Source: Allofournierella massiliensis
Lineage (GTDB): Bacteria; Bacillota; Clostridia; Oscillospirales; Ruminococcaceae
Length of the DNA: 64,000 nt
Direction of reading: 5' to 3'
NCBI RefSeq assembly: GCF_004345265.1
Contig: NZ_SLUM01000019.1
Location: forward strand, 1-64,000
Shown here: positions 14,569-24,089 of the stretch, piece by piece
Position numbering within the stretch: the stretch's first letter is position 1
How the letters are laid out: every line of letters starts with the position of its first letter
Notes under the pieces: model-generated
Database searches by the model: none
What the model was told of the DNA's origin: nothing
Seen by the model: only the letters and a program-made list of their open reading frames with translations
Program-made: the position numbers and the translations under genes

Positions 14569-15432
14569 ATGAATATCGCAGAATTTCGTCAAAAATATCC
14601 GGCAGACACACTGGTATTACCCAGCGGAAAACCCTTTCCCTACCGCTACTATAAAAATCCTCAAGCAAAAGCGACCGTTGTTCTCCTGACTGGCGGAATC
14701 GGTTTGTCCGATCTGCTCTATCTGCATTTTGACCGACTGGCCAAAGATTTCTCTGTCCTTACTTTTGATTACCCCATCTGCTTTGCCGACAACAAGGAGC
14801 TTGCACAGGCCGTGGCTGCGCTTTTACAGCACCTTGGCGAGAAAGCCTGGTTTGTAGGGCAATCTCTTGGCGGTGTTGTGGCGCAGATCATCGCCTCCCT
14901 TTATCCGGAAGTGGTGGACGGTTTGATACTTTCCAACACCTGCTCGCTTGCTAAGGATATGAGTCCTTCTGCATATGCACATTTAATGAATATGCTCAAA
15001 AGCCAAGAGAAGTTTAAAAAACTTCTCTCCGTCCTTCCATTTTCTGCGGTAAAACACTCTATAAAACGAGTTGTGTTAAATCAAAAAAAAGATGGATTGA
15101 CATCACAAGAAAAAAAGACCTTGGAAGCATTCTGTGCTATTATGATGGATTTGCTGACAAAGGAATATGAGCGTCATATGGTTGATCTTTTAATCGATAC
15201 GCAAAACTATTTGGGGATGACAAAAGAGACCTTTACCACATGGAACGACAGAGTTTTGCTGATGTTATCTGCGGATGATGCCACGTTCACACAAGACTGC
15301 AAGGATGCCCTCATATCCGTGATGCCAAACCCTACCGTATACACCAATCTTACCGGAGGACACCTTTCCCTGCTGTTTCGACTGGAAGAATATGTAGAAT
15401 ATATCACTGCATATATTTCTGAGCGTACATAG
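14569..15432 (+). CDS. Alpha/beta hydrolase
   Basis: A 287-residue alpha/beta-fold hydrolase. The nucleophile elbow GQSLGG (Ser near residue 105) is clear, preceded by the oxyanion region TGGIGLSDLLYLHFDRLAKDFSVLTFDYP. The acid probably lies near LSADDATFTQ and the base is His in TGGHLSLL. It resembles the general hydrolase group that includes esterases and ester-forming enzymes of biosynthetic clusters. It follows the TcmP-like methyltransferase by 10 bases with GAGGAAG as ribosome site. A methyl ester made by the first enzyme could be the substrate of the second, but this is a guess. A strong terminator follows at 15584. Confidence 0.85.
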   Translation: MNIAEFRQKYPADTLVLPSGKPFPYRYYKNPQAKATVVLLTGGIGLSDLLYLHFDRLAKDFSVLTFDYPICFADNKELAQAVAALLQHLGEKAWFVGQSLGGVVAQIIASLYPEVVDGLILSNTCSLAKDMSPSAYAHLMNMLKSQEKFKKLLSVLPFSAVKHSIKRVVLNQKKDGLTSQEKKTLEAFCAIMMDLLTKEYERHMVDLLIDTQNYLGMTKETFTTWNDRVLLMLSADDATFTQDCKDALISVMPNPTVYTNLTGGHLSLLFRLEEYVEYITAYISERT

Positions 15433-15861
15433 AGAAAATTGTTGCACATTTCTCTGTCCATCCACAGCCCGTTTGCATGCGCCTGTATGCAGAGTTTCAA
15501 CAAGCGACTTTCCTTTAATTGAAATATGGAATAACCGCTCGCTACTGTATTTAGAGAGTTTTTAACTGAATACTTATAGACAGAAAAGACCGCTGACTTT
15601 TGTACAACTGCACGTCAGCGGTCTTTTCATTCAATTGTGCAAAAAAAGCAAGCCTATTTGTCGGTTTCTTCACTGCTTTTTTCGGAAATGATTTGAGTGC
15701 ACGCCCTGGAAAGAGAGGAAAGTACTCCACTCACAATGTGAAAACTGACGATTACACTAGACGTTCCGCTTCCTATATAAGTGTGTGATCCCCCCGAAGA
15801 TATTGCCCTCGCCCCATACTGCTCCGGCCAAGGCTTTCTTCTTCACATTGCTATTTCTCCG
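15433..15861. other. Convergent intergenic region
   Basis: No gene is supported in this stretch between two converging operons. It holds the bidirectional terminator at 15584-15627. The rest shows no ribosome-site-led frame and no repeat. Confidence 0.6.
15584..15627. terminator. Bidirectional terminator between hydrolase and heme operons
   Basis: AAAAGACCGCTGAC and GTCAGCGGTCTTTT form a perfect 14-bp stem with a 16-base loop. Confidence 0.9.
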
Positions 15862-16245
15862 TCATTCTGCCTCTTCCGGCATTGTTTTCACTCCAAAGAA
15901 GAAATACAGGACATGAAAGATCCAGACTGCGGACAACACAGCACACCCAATAAAAATCCCCTTTCCAAACATAATCAGAAAGCCAATACTCATCAGTACA
16001 GTGACCGTAATAACAACCCGAATTTTGGCTTTCCGCGTCATCCCCCGTCCACTGACATAGTCCTCAAGATTATCCTTGTACAACTTTGTATTGCGAAACC
16101 ATTGATCCAAACGTTCCGAGCTTTTTCCGAAGCAATAGGCCGCCAACATTAAAAACGGAAACGCTGGCAGCATCGGCATCACCGCTCCAACTGCTCCAAG
16201 GCCCAAACCGATGATCCCAACAGATATGTACAGCCACTTTCTCAT
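15862..16245 (-). CDS. DUF454 (YbaN-like) family membrane protein
   Basis: A 127-residue integral membrane protein with the DUF454/YbaN signature: an N-terminal GxxGAVGAVMPMLPAFPFLMLAAYCFGKSSERLDQWF block, then a polar middle (LYKDNLEDYVSGRGMTRKAKIRV) and two more hydrophobic helices. Members often occur in heme and iron uptake operons, including heme-degradation loci, but their biochemical role is not known. It is the last gene of the eight-gene heme operon, 14 bases after the ATPase gene. Confidence 0.88.
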   Translation of the reverse strand: MRKWLYISVGIIGLGLGAVGAVMPMLPAFPFLMLAAYCFGKSSERLDQWFRNTKLYKDNLEDYVSGRGMTRKAKIRVVITVTVLMSIGFLIMFGKGIFIGCAVLSAVWIFHVLYFFFGVKTMPEEAE

Positions 16246-16259
16246 AAATCACCTTTTCG

Positions 16260-17042
16260 TCAGATCGTCAGAACAATCCGACGCTCCTGCGCTTCTACTG
16301 TTTCCAGTTCTACACCATAGACTCGTTTCAAAACCGGTTTAGATATCACATCTTCCGGAACTCCTTGCGCTACCAGATCTCCTTGTGGAGACAACGCCAC
16401 AATTTCATCGCTGTAGTTGACGGCCTGATTGATATCATGCAGAACCATAATAATCGTCATTCCAAGTTTTTCATTCAACTGACGCACCAAGCGTAGAATT
16501 TGCAGTTGATAACGCACATCCAAAAAGGTGGTTGGTTCATCCAGAAACAGCACCTTGGTTCCCTGTGCAAGTGCCATGGCGATCCATACGCGCTGCCTTT
16601 GACCGCCAGACAATGCATACACCGGTTTTTTTCGAAGTGAGGTTATCCCTGTAATTTTCATCGCCCGTTCAATCATTTTCTCGTCATTTTCCCGTGATTC
16701 GGCTTTGCCTAAATAACTGAAGGGGATTCTCCCATAAGCCACCAGCTGCTCCACAAGGATATCTCCGGGTGCGGTATTGTTTTGGTGTACAATGGCAACT
16801 TTACGTGCAAACTGCTTCAGACCGATCTGGTCAAGTTGCTGCCCATTCAGAAAAATTTTTCCACCGGTTGCTTTCAGATTTTTCGTCAAAATCTGGAACA
16901 GCGTGGATTTTCCACAGCCATTTCCTCCCAATATTGTGGTAATTTTCCCCTGTGGCAGCGAGAGATTGAGATCCCGGAAAATCTGCTTATTCCCATAAGA
17001 AAAATTCAAATGTCTTATTTCAAAGCAATCATTATTTTCCAT
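16260..17042 (-). CDS. Heme/siderophore ABC transporter ATP-binding protein
   Basis: A 260-residue ABC ATPase of the FecE/FhuC group that energises import. Walker A is GGNGCGKST at 39-47, the Q-loop is VHQNN, the signature is LSGGQRQRVWIAMALAQG and Walker B is VLFLDEPTTFLDV, with a following switch His (VLHDINQ). It overlaps the permease gene by 11 bases. With the permease and lipoprotein it forms a complete importer. The heme-binding-like surface proteins upstream indicate that heme is the cargo; a siderophore is the alternative. Confidence 0.93.
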   Translation of the reverse strand: MENNDCFEIRHLNFSYGNKQIFRDLNLSLPQGKITTILGGNGCGKSTLFQILTKNLKATGGKIFLNGQQLDQIGLKQFARKVAIVHQNNTAPGDILVEQLVAYGRIPFSYLGKAESRENDEKMIERAMKITGITSLRKKPVYALSGGQRQRVWIAMALAQGTKVLFLDEPTTFLDVRYQLQILRLVRQLNEKLGMTIIMVLHDINQAVNYSDEIVALSPQGDLVAQGVPEDVISKPVLKRVYGVELETVEAQERRIVLTI

Positions 17043-18042
17043 GAATCATACCACTCCTTTGCAGCAGAATTACGAATGCAATACCACCCGCCACCGACAT
17101 AATGATGGATGCACTGATTTCATACGGATAAGCAATACTCCGCCCCAGTGTATCTGCCAGCAAAAAGCAAAATGCTCCCAGAAGCATTGTGAAGGGAATC
17201 AGTTTACGGTGATCGCTTCCCACAATGATTCGCCCAATATGCGGCGCAATCAGTCCCAGAAAGCTCACCGTTCCCACAATAGCTGTGCATCCGCTTACCA
17301 AAAACACTGCTATCAGACTCACCAACATCCGAACTTTGTCAACCTGTATTCCCAGACCTCGAACCGTCTTATCTTCCAATGCCAGTAGATTGCACCACCG
17401 GCTGCACACAATAGCCAGAATCAATCCCAGAAGGCTGAAAAAGGCCAGTATCCGAACATCCTGCCAGGTTTTCATGGTGATATTCCCATTGACAATAGAA
17501 GCTACCGTCGATGTGGTTCCACTGCTTGTTGCACCAAATGCAGCAGACAATCCCCCGAACAAAGACTGTACTGCAACGCCCAGCAAAATAATACGCAACG
17601 GAGAAAGCCTGCCTGTCCACGCCAGGCGATATACGACAACGAAGGCAAGAATTCCTCCCAGAAAGCTGAATGCCGGCACAAAACTATAAAGTTGTGGAAC
17701 CAAGGCTGTTGCCAAAACTGCCGCAAACTCTGCCCCGCTGGCAACACCCAAAATTCCCGGATCTGCCAAAGGGTTACGCAAAACGGCCTGAAACAGCGTT
17801 CCCGCTGCCGCCAGAGTAGCTCCTGCCATCAGTGAAATGAGGATGCGCGGAAATCTCAGATCATATACAGCTGCCACATCAGGGTCGTATTCCACAAACA
17901 GACCATTCCAAAGCTGTGCAATTCCCAGGTGAATGCTGCCTGTATTGACCGCTGCAAAAAACAGGAACAGCAGTGCTGTTGCCAGTACTCCAAAACTGAC
18001 ACAAAACATTCCGGCTGACCTGACTTTCACCGTATGTCTCAT
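17032..18042 (-). CDS. FecCD family iron/heme ABC transporter permease
   Basis: A 336-residue permease of the FecCD/BtuC family with about ten membrane helices. Typical blocks are visible: RFPRILISLMAGATLAAAGTLFQAVLRNPLADPGILGVASGAEFAA near the N-terminus, GTVSFLGLIAPHIGRIIVG in the ATPase-coupling loop, and a final DTLGRSIAYPYEISASIIMSVAGG region. It overlaps the genes on both sides (4 and 11 bases), so expression is tightly coupled. A single permease gene means a homodimer, as in BtuC and IsdF. Confidence 0.94.
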   Translation of the reverse strand: MRHTVKVRSAGMFCVSFGVLATALLFLFFAAVNTGSIHLGIAQLWNGLFVEYDPDVAAVYDLRFPRILISLMAGATLAAAGTLFQAVLRNPLADPGILGVASGAEFAAVLATALVPQLYSFVPAFSFLGGILAFVVVYRLAWTGRLSPLRIILLGVAVQSLFGGLSAAFGATSSGTTSTVASIVNGNITMKTWQDVRILAFFSLLGLILAIVCSRWCNLLALEDKTVRGLGIQVDKVRMLVSLIAVFLVSGCTAIVGTVSFLGLIAPHIGRIIVGSDHRKLIPFTMLLGAFCFLLADTLGRSIAYPYEISASIIMSVAGGIAFVILLQRSGMIHGK

Positions 18043-18965
18043 CCTGTTTCGCCTCCTTCTAACTGCTTTATATCCAAATCAGACTGATAAAAAAGCTGAT
18101 CCAGGTGTTCAAGCGCTTGCGGATATTCAAATGTCGCACTCATGCCAAACAATCCGGACGGCAGATCATACACCTGCCCTTTTTCCACAGCGCGAAAATG
18201 CTGCCAGATATCATTTGTTGCAAATTCTTCCGCAAACATTTCCATAACAGATTCCGGCAGAGCATGTGCCGTACGCAGAATAATGTCTGGGTCCCGGGCT
18301 AACATATCCTCTGTATTCACATTGATAAACTCGGCATCTTCCCCCGCATACACATTGATACCGCCGGCCATTTGAACCAGACTACCTACATAAGAATTCT
18401 CCGTAGCTACCACATAGGACCCTGGTAGCCCCATCAAAATCAATACTCTGGGCGCACTTTTATCCTGATGTTCTGAGGAATACTCTGTATAGTATTCCTC
18501 AAACTCTTCAATCATCGCTGCCGCCTGCTCCTCACGATCCAGCAGCAGCCCCAATTCCTCAATCGACTTATACATTCCAAATACGCTTTTGAGGTTCAGG
18601 AAGGCATATTGAAACCCTGCCGCTTCGTATTTCGGCTGAAGATCACTGATCAGACTGGACGGGCTAAGAACCCAGGAGGGGGAAAGCTGCTTAAGAATCT
18701 CCAGGTCCGGGCTCATTGGTGACCCCAGTTCTACCGCTTGTGCATATCTCTCCGGGATAGTTGTCAAACTTGTTGTGGGCACCCCAACAAGATCCAAATC
18801 AAGCCGCTCACATATCTCCATGCATGCCACACTTGTAGCAGCGATTCTACCGCTCGTTCTATCTGTATCTGCAGCTGAACCGCCGCTTTGATCCACGCAG
18901 GACGAAAAAAGGAGCGTCGTCATCAATGCTGCCATAACCGGCAAAAATTTTCGCTTATTCCTCAT
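18039..18965 (-). CDS. Heme/iron ABC transporter substrate-binding lipoprotein (IsdE/FecB-like)
   Basis: A 308-residue lipoprotein of the TroA-like helical-backbone class. I chose the ATG at 18965, which gives a signal peptide ending in the lipobox LFSSC; it overlaps the previous stop. The fold is seen in RIAATSVACMEICERLDLDLVGVPTTS at the start of the first lobe and in LILMGLPGSYVVATENSYVGSLVQMAGGINVY in the second. Comparable IsdE-type proteins bind heme with Met and His; candidate ligands here cannot be fixed by eye. It receives cargo from the surface proteins encoded just upstream. Confidence 0.9.
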   Translation of the reverse strand: MRNKRKFLPVMAALMTTLLFSSCVDQSGGSAADTDRTSGRIAATSVACMEICERLDLDLVGVPTTSLTTIPERYAQAVELGSPMSPDLEILKQLSPSWVLSPSSLISDLQPKYEAAGFQYAFLNLKSVFGMYKSIEELGLLLDREEQAAAMIEEFEEYYTEYSSEHQDKSAPRVLILMGLPGSYVVATENSYVGSLVQMAGGINVYAGEDAEFINVNTEDMLARDPDIILRTAHALPESVMEMFAEEFATNDIWQHFRAVEKGQVYDLPSGLFGMSATFEYPQALEHLDQLFYQSDLDIKQLEGGETG

Positions 18966-19824
18966 TGTTCCAATCATCCAATTCAATTACGGAATCAAAG
19001 TCATCCTCTGCGGAATGTTCTGCAAAGTTTTCCTCTGGGTCTACCGGCCTTTTTTTGTAATGCACCAGCATCCAATATACGGCCAGCAGCAAGCCGCCTG
19101 CGAGAAAAGCCGCAACGAACACCACTACAAATAGTGTGAACCAGGCGCTGACATCCAGAGAAATTGTTGTTTTCGTATTGTCTGCCGCAGTTTCAGATTC
19201 TTCGTCTCCGGCTGCCAATGCTGCGCTGCCTCCTGTTGTCAGCCCCTGTACTTTCTCCAAAAGCTGACTTCCACCTTCATTCACTTGCTGCGTGTCTTCT
19301 TCGCTCATCGGAACGAACCCGCCGGTATTTCCTTCCTCCCAATCATCAACGGTGATGTAGAAAATAACACTGCGTCCCATTGCCTCCACATAGCACTCTG
19401 CCCGCAGAATCGCATCCCGGCCCGGAACTTTGACACGGTAGTCTGCTGTATCTTCTCCTTGTGCCGTACATACAGCTTCTCCATCCGTCCAGGTGGAATC
19501 GCCCGGAGATTGAACCTGAATACTTACAGAGGAAATATTGCTCATCAGTCCAAATCGAAGGGATATATACTGATTCCCCGACTCATCTGTTTCCAGCATT
19601 GCCTGAGAAGTTACCACACTCCCCACCATGGATTGCCCCAGCGCCTCGCTGGCTTCTCCCCCCGAATCCTCAATGACTCCTGTTTCGGGGTGGCGATAGC
19701 TGCCATGTGCTGTACCACTTTCAAAGGTCAGGCTGTCTGCCCAGGCTCGTACCGAAAATGTCACGAGCAGGCAGATCAGCAAGGCAATTCCAACAATACT
19801 TTTCGCCTGTTTGCTCAGTTTCAT
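18955..19824 (-). CDS. Membrane-anchored Shp/NEAT-like heme-binding protein
   Basis: A 289-residue surface protein: signal peptide (1-29, cleaved after RAWA), an extracellular beta domain (about 30-165), a linker, a membrane helix (about 228-253) and an acidic cytosolic tail. The beta domain (GQSMVGSVVTSQAMLETDESGNQYISLRFGLMSN and AECYVEAMGRSVIFYITVDDW) follows the order of the NEAT-like domains in the two genes upstream and resembles the Shp group, where two Met residues hold heme. The many Met residues here fit that. It overlaps the large surface protein by ATGA. Its likely job is to pass heme to the lipoprotein. Confidence 0.7.
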   Translation of the reverse strand: MKLSKQAKSIVGIALLICLLVTFSVRAWADSLTFESGTAHGSYRHPETGVIEDSGGEASEALGQSMVGSVVTSQAMLETDESGNQYISLRFGLMSNISSVSIQVQSPGDSTWTDGEAVCTAQGEDTADYRVKVPGRDAILRAECYVEAMGRSVIFYITVDDWEEGNTGGFVPMSEEDTQQVNEGGSQLLEKVQGLTTGGSAALAAGDEESETAADNTKTTISLDVSAWFTLFVVVFVAAFLAGGLLLAVYWMLVHYKKRPVDPEENFAEHSAEDDFDSVIELDDWNNEE

Positions 19825-22800
19825 TTCATTCTCCTCTTATACCATACATATCCGGCTGCGCACCCGGCACCACAAAGAACGATCACCATACAAATCGCAG
19901 CCGGTATTGCAGCACTGCTGTGGAAAAGAATTTCGGATATCTCCTTTGCTGCATTGCCCACTACAGAAATTGCTCCACCTGCTTCGTTTTCATCCAAATT
20001 TGCACCAGAATTGCTGTTGCTGCTTTCAACATATTCATCGGCCGGTTTCATTGACTCGAAATCCAGCAGAAGACGCGCTTTTACCTCTATGCTCATTGCA
20101 TTGATGTACATTGTCATCAGCATAGGTGATTCCAGCGTATTGTTGTCAAATGCAAATGCGAAACTATCATAGTCGATGCCATCTTTGGTCAGTGCATTTT
20201 CTTTCTTCGTGGCTTGAATCCCATTATATTTTATATATTTGGGTCCGCCCCCTTCGATTCCAGCAACAGTATGTTGGATATAAATCGTCAGTGTGGCCTT
20301 TCCGTCTGTAACCACGATATCCGCATCAGGCAGCATATAATCCGCCATCATGCTGGCTTCGTCGCTGGCTTCTTTAACGGCCGTAACTGGAAGACGATAT
20401 TCTCCATCCTCCAACTGTTCACTGGTGATCGCCTGCGTCGAGAAACTTCCGTTGCCTGCCTCAATCGTTCCACTGGTTGCACTCGGCGTCGGGGTAGGTG
20501 TTGCAGATACCTGTGCCGAGGTAGTGCTTCCCGAAGCGAAGTCCGACAGTACCACATAGAAGGTCTGTGTGCTCTTCATTACCGCATTTACATATGCCTG
20601 ACACTTCAGTGTTTGATTTGAAGAGTTGGTTATCGCCTGTGTGGACACAGTGACTGTTATGATCGTGGTAGGATAATTTCCGGCGCTGCTGATAAACGCG
20701 CTGTTCGCATCAAAATGGTAATACGGATCGCTGGTGGTATCCAGTGTCGCGGAATACTGTTTCCCCGCGTTATCAATAAATACAACATCCCTCAGCGGAG
20801 TACCTTCCGATGCATAATTGGGAATCGGATCGATTACATACAGCTTTAATTTTGCAGTATCGCCATCCACCGCTATGTCAGCGTAATTATAGAACAGCGG
20901 ATCACACATGCTTTCACTGGAGAAATTGGTGCCATTACGCATAGAAGCTTTCGCTGTATAATTGCCATTCTCCAATGTACCATTTGGCACCGGTGTGGTG
21001 GTGGGTGCCGGGCTGGCAGTGGGAAGCGGACTGGCAGTAGGTGTTGGAGTGGTAGTGGGAGTCGGTGTTTGCTCAGAGTCAGTGCTTCCCGATGTAAAGT
21101 CAGACAACACCACATAGAAGGTCTGCGTAGTATTCATCACTGCATCTACATAAGCCTGGCATTTCAACGTCTGATTTTCAGATTCGCTCACCGCCTGTGT
21201 GGGTACATTAACCGTTATGATCGTAGTGGGGTAATTTCCGGCGCTGCTGATAAACGCGCTGTTCGCATCAAAATGGTAATATGGATCGCTGGTGGTATCC
21301 AGTGTCGCGGAATACTGTTTCCCCGCGTTATCAATAAATACAACATCCTTCAACGGAGTGCCTTCCGATGCGTAATTGGGAATCGGATCGATTACATACA
21401 GCTTTAATTTTGCAGTATCGCCATCTACCGCTATATCAGCATAGCTATAGAACAACGGATCACACATGCTTTCACTGGAGAAATTAGTGCCATTGCGCAT
21501 CGACACCTTGGCCGTATAATTTCCATCCGACAGCATACCTCCTGGTGTAGAAGTAGGCTTAACAGTAGGTACTGGGGTGGCGGTAGGTGCAGTCGTCGGT
21601 TTAGGTGTCGCCGTAGGAGCCACAGTAGGTATGGGGGTGGGTGTCACTGTTGTCCCTTCCGTTTTCTTAAACATCCAGGTCGAGAATTTGTTGGTATAGA
21701 TGTAAACCGCGTCGTTTTCTCGATCCAGATAGTATGTTCCATCCCTGAAATCCGTAACCGGCCGACCGTTTTCTGTGATTTCTTCAAACTCTGTTACCAC
21801 ATCATTATGCAATCGCCAAACCTGTAACTCCCCGTCTGCTTCCAACGGATAATCTAGTTTTACTTCCAGTACAATGTCTTCCTCGCTATTATCGCCATAT
21901 TCAAACCTGTTCCAGTTGTCCTCCAACTGGGTGCCATCCTCGCTGTACTTCTTATATTGTAACGACAAGTCCAGAAAATCTGCTCCGCCTGCATCAACTC
22001 CGGCCCGTTCAGCCAGTTCCTGTGCTTCTTCCGAATCACTTGCCAGCTCTGATGCAGAAAACGCATAATGCTTTCCTGTATTTTGAGCCTCCTCTTGCTT
22101 ATGAGCCAGCTGATCCAATCCGTAAATTGTCGCACCGGTCACGGTATCACCGGAAACAATGCCAATTTCCTGACTTGTATTGTATTCCTGCTCATTCCCC
22201 TGATACTCGATTACAAAGTTCAAGGTACCAGTATAATTTCCCTCCTGTGCTGCGGCCACATCTTCCGCCATCACGGAGATTCTGCCAGTGGATTGCTGAC
22301 TGTATTCCGTCAGACGAGCCCACTGCAAGGAGTTGTAGCTGTTCAATTTCTGCCCTTGCTCTGTCGCAAGCACTGCAGTTGCAGCTGCTGTTACCCGGAT
22401 GCTGCCTCCTTGCAAATCTTTCCCTCCACTTAGGGATACTGTATAATCCACAGCGGTATTGTGCACCGGACTCAGTTCCCCTAAGGTAGTAGCCGCCGGA
22501 ATCGTCACGCTATAATCAGAGGTCTTCGGCGCAACCACGGCATTCAAATCCGTACCTTCCATCACAATTTCCCACTGCTCTTCCGCTGCATTGGGACTAA
22601 TCGAGTCACTATCATCCGGATTAAATTCTTTTGCGACAGGTTCTTCCGTTTGTATCGGAGTCCCACCCTGCTCTTGCGGATTTTGTTTTTCAGATGCAGA
22701 CGGCACAGATACTTCTTGCTTGGCCAGGTCCTCAGCACCCTGTTGTTCGTTCGAATCGGTCGGCTCCGGTACAACCGTTTGCTGCAAAGAATCCCTTTCA

Positions 22801-22988
22801 TCGCTTTGCGCCGTTTTCACCGTTTCGGATGATGACCGCTGAGATTCCAAAGACTCATCTTCTTCCATTATCAAGGCTTCGCCACCGGAAACAGGCAGGT
22901 CCTGTTCCGCAGCAAAGGTCGGCAAAGCGTTTCCCCACGCGATCAGCCCCGCCAACATGATTGCTGTTATACGATGTAGCAATTTCAT
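19821..22988 (-). CDS. Large multi-domain NEAT-like heme-capture surface protein
   Basis: About 1055 residues: signal peptide ending near PTFAA, a Glu/Gln/Ser-rich region, a beta module with YSVTIPAATTLGELS shared with the small secreted protein upstream, an uncharacterised domain, Thr/Pro-rich linkers, two nearly identical NEAT-like domains (each with SESMCDPLF and CQAYV...TQTFYVVLSDF), a third more classical NEAT-like domain (DGEYRLP, ASMMADYMLPDADIVVTDGKATL) and a C-terminal membrane helix with a short basic tail. There is no LPXTG. NEAT domains bind heme through a 3-10 helix containing S and M and usually a Tyr on strand 8; that Tyr is not obvious here. The start (ATG 22988, GAGG before it) could also be 23003. 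Confidence 0.78.
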   Translation of the reverse strand: MKLLHRITAIMLAGLIAWGNALPTFAAEQDLPVSGGEALIMEEDESLESQRSSSETVKTAQSDERDSLQQTVVPEPTDSNEQQGAEDLAKQEVSVPSASEKQNPQEQGGTPIQTEEPVAKEFNPDDSDSISPNAAEEQWEIVMEGTDLNAVVAPKTSDYSVTIPAATTLGELSPVHNTAVDYTVSLSGGKDLQGGSIRVTAAATAVLATEQGQKLNSYNSLQWARLTEYSQQSTGRISVMAEDVAAAQEGNYTGTLNFVIEYQGNEQEYNTSQEIGIVSGDTVTGATIYGLDQLAHKQEEAQNTGKHYAFSASELASDSEEAQELAERAGVDAGGADFLDLSLQYKKYSEDGTQLEDNWNRFEYGDNSEEDIVLEVKLDYPLEADGELQVWRLHNDVVTEFEEITENGRPVTDFRDGTYYLDRENDAVYIYTNKFSTWMFKKTEGTTVTPTPIPTVAPTATPKPTTAPTATPVPTVKPTSTPGGMLSDGNYTAKVSMRNGTNFSSESMCDPLFYSYADIAVDGDTAKLKLYVIDPIPNYASEGTPLKDVVFIDNAGKQYSATLDTTSDPYYHFDANSAFISSAGNYPTTIITVNVPTQAVSESENQTLKCQAYVDAVMNTTQTFYVVLSDFTSGSTDSEQTPTPTTTPTPTASPLPTASPAPTTTPVPNGTLENGNYTAKASMRNGTNFSSESMCDPLFYNYADIAVDGDTAKLKLYVIDPIPNYASEGTPLRDVVFIDNAGKQYSATLDTTSDPYYHFDANSAFISSAGNYPTTIITVTVSTQAITNSSNQTLKCQAYVNAVMKSTQTFYVVLSDFASGSTTSAQVSATPTPTPSATSGTIEAGNGSFSTQAITSEQLEDGEYRLPVTAVKEASDEASMMADYMLPDADIVVTDGKATLTIYIQHTVAGIEGGGPKYIKYNGIQATKKENALTKDGIDYDSFAFAFDNNTLESPMLMTMYINAMSIEVKARLLLDFESMKPADEYVESSNSNSGANLDENEAGGAISVVGNAAKEISEILFHSSAAIPAAICMVIVLCGAGCAAGYVWYKRRMK
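20536..20975. repeat. Internal direct repeat, copy 2 (NEAT-like domain)
   Basis: This stretch repeats 21094-21533 with an offset of 558 bases. Around 20,675-20,800 the two copies are almost base-identical, including silent positions, which shows a recent duplication or ongoing gene conversion. Confidence 0.85.
21094..21533. repeat. Internal direct repeat, copy 1 (NEAT-like domain)
   Basis: Partner of the repeat at 20536-20975. It encodes the first of two nearly identical NEAT-like domains. Confidence 0.85.
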
Positions 22989-23072
22989 AAGCATCCTCGC
23001 CATCTTCACAATAAAAGTGGTGGATACCCGCCGACTGTGCAGCGGGTATCCACAGGTCATTAAACTGTTATA

Positions 23073-24017
23073 TTATGCGGCAGCATAGTAATTAATGGTA
23101 AAGTTTGCGGTACCGGTATAATTGCCTGCCGCCGCATTCGCAACATCTGCAGCCTTCACGGTGATCTGACCGGTCAGAGTGCTCTCGGCAGAAGCCTGCT
23201 GCGTACCGAAGCTGTTGGTATAAGAAATGGTATTACCCTCACTGGACAGTTTACCTTCAGCCTCCGCGGAAACCTCGATATAACTGCCCTCGGTCAGATT
23301 GTTTGCGGAAACCTGTACGGAGATATCCTTCACAGTATCCTGCTCAGTGCTCAGTTCGCCCAGTGCAACACTGGCAGGCACGGTGACGCTGTAGGTGGGC
23401 TGTACCGCAACCTGTGCGGTGATTTCCATGCTCTGAGTACTGGTTTCAGTTGCATCAGACCCAGAAGAGGCGGCCTGAAGGTTAGTGATTTTAACCACGA
23501 AATTCTGAGTAGTATTCATGACTACATTCACGAACGCACTGCAGTCGAGCCCTTCTTCAAAGCTGTCCACAGCGGAGCGAGGGAGGGTAAATTTCACCGC
23601 CTGGGTAGACAACTCATCACCCGCATTGATCCCGAACAAAGCGCCAGTGGTATCGAATGTTTTCACCGCTTTTGTAGTGATGTCAGATTCGCCGTTATAG
23701 GTATCTTCTCCAATGGTGATCGTCACATCTTTAATCGTTCCGTCAGTGCCCTGATCCGAGAAAGCAGGAACCGGATACGCCACATAAACAGTCAGCTCCG
23801 CATTGGCATCCGTGAGCACAACATCCGCTTCATGCGCAAAAATAGGATCGCACATGCTATAGTTGGCAGGATTTGAGGCATTGTGGAAATGTACTGTGCC
23901 CTTGTAATCCCCATTTGCAAGGCCGGCATCGGCTGCAAATGCACTGATGCTGCTCATGCTGGCCAACATACCGATAGCCAGCACGGAACTAGCCAGGCGT
24001 TTGAAGTTAAATTTCAT
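23073..24017 (-). CDS. Secreted NEAT-like hemophore candidate
   Basis: A 314-residue exported protein with a clear signal peptide (1-29, SAFAA), a NEAT-like domain (about 33-185; YSMCDPIF, DANAELTVYVAYPVPAF, CSAFVNVVMNTTQNFVVKITNL) and a C-terminal beta module (about 205-312; YSVTVPASVALGELS to YTGTANFTINYYAAA) that recurs in the large protein downstream. There is no membrane helix and no sorting signal after the signal peptide, so it is released or held by protein contact. The shared module may be a docking part. The ATG follows AAAAGGAG. A role in capturing heme outside the cell is inferred from the domain and operon. Confidence 0.72.
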   Translation of the reverse strand: MKFNFKRLASSVLAIGMLASMSSISAFAADAGLANGDYKGTVHFHNASNPANYSMCDPIFAHEADVVLTDANAELTVYVAYPVPAFSDQGTDGTIKDVTITIGEDTYNGESDITTKAVKTFDTTGALFGINAGDELSTQAVKFTLPRSAVDSFEEGLDCSAFVNVVMNTTQNFVVKITNLQAASSGSDATETSTQSMEITAQVAVQPTYSVTVPASVALGELSTEQDTVKDISVQVSANNLTEGSYIEVSAEAEGKLSSEGNTISYTNSFGTQQASAESTLTGQITVKAADVANAAAGNYTGTANFTINYYAAA

Positions 24018-24089
24018 TGTGTCTACACTCCTTTTGATTTGATGGTGGATTTGCGTTTATGATTCAGCGCATTCGCGCAAAACCCATAT

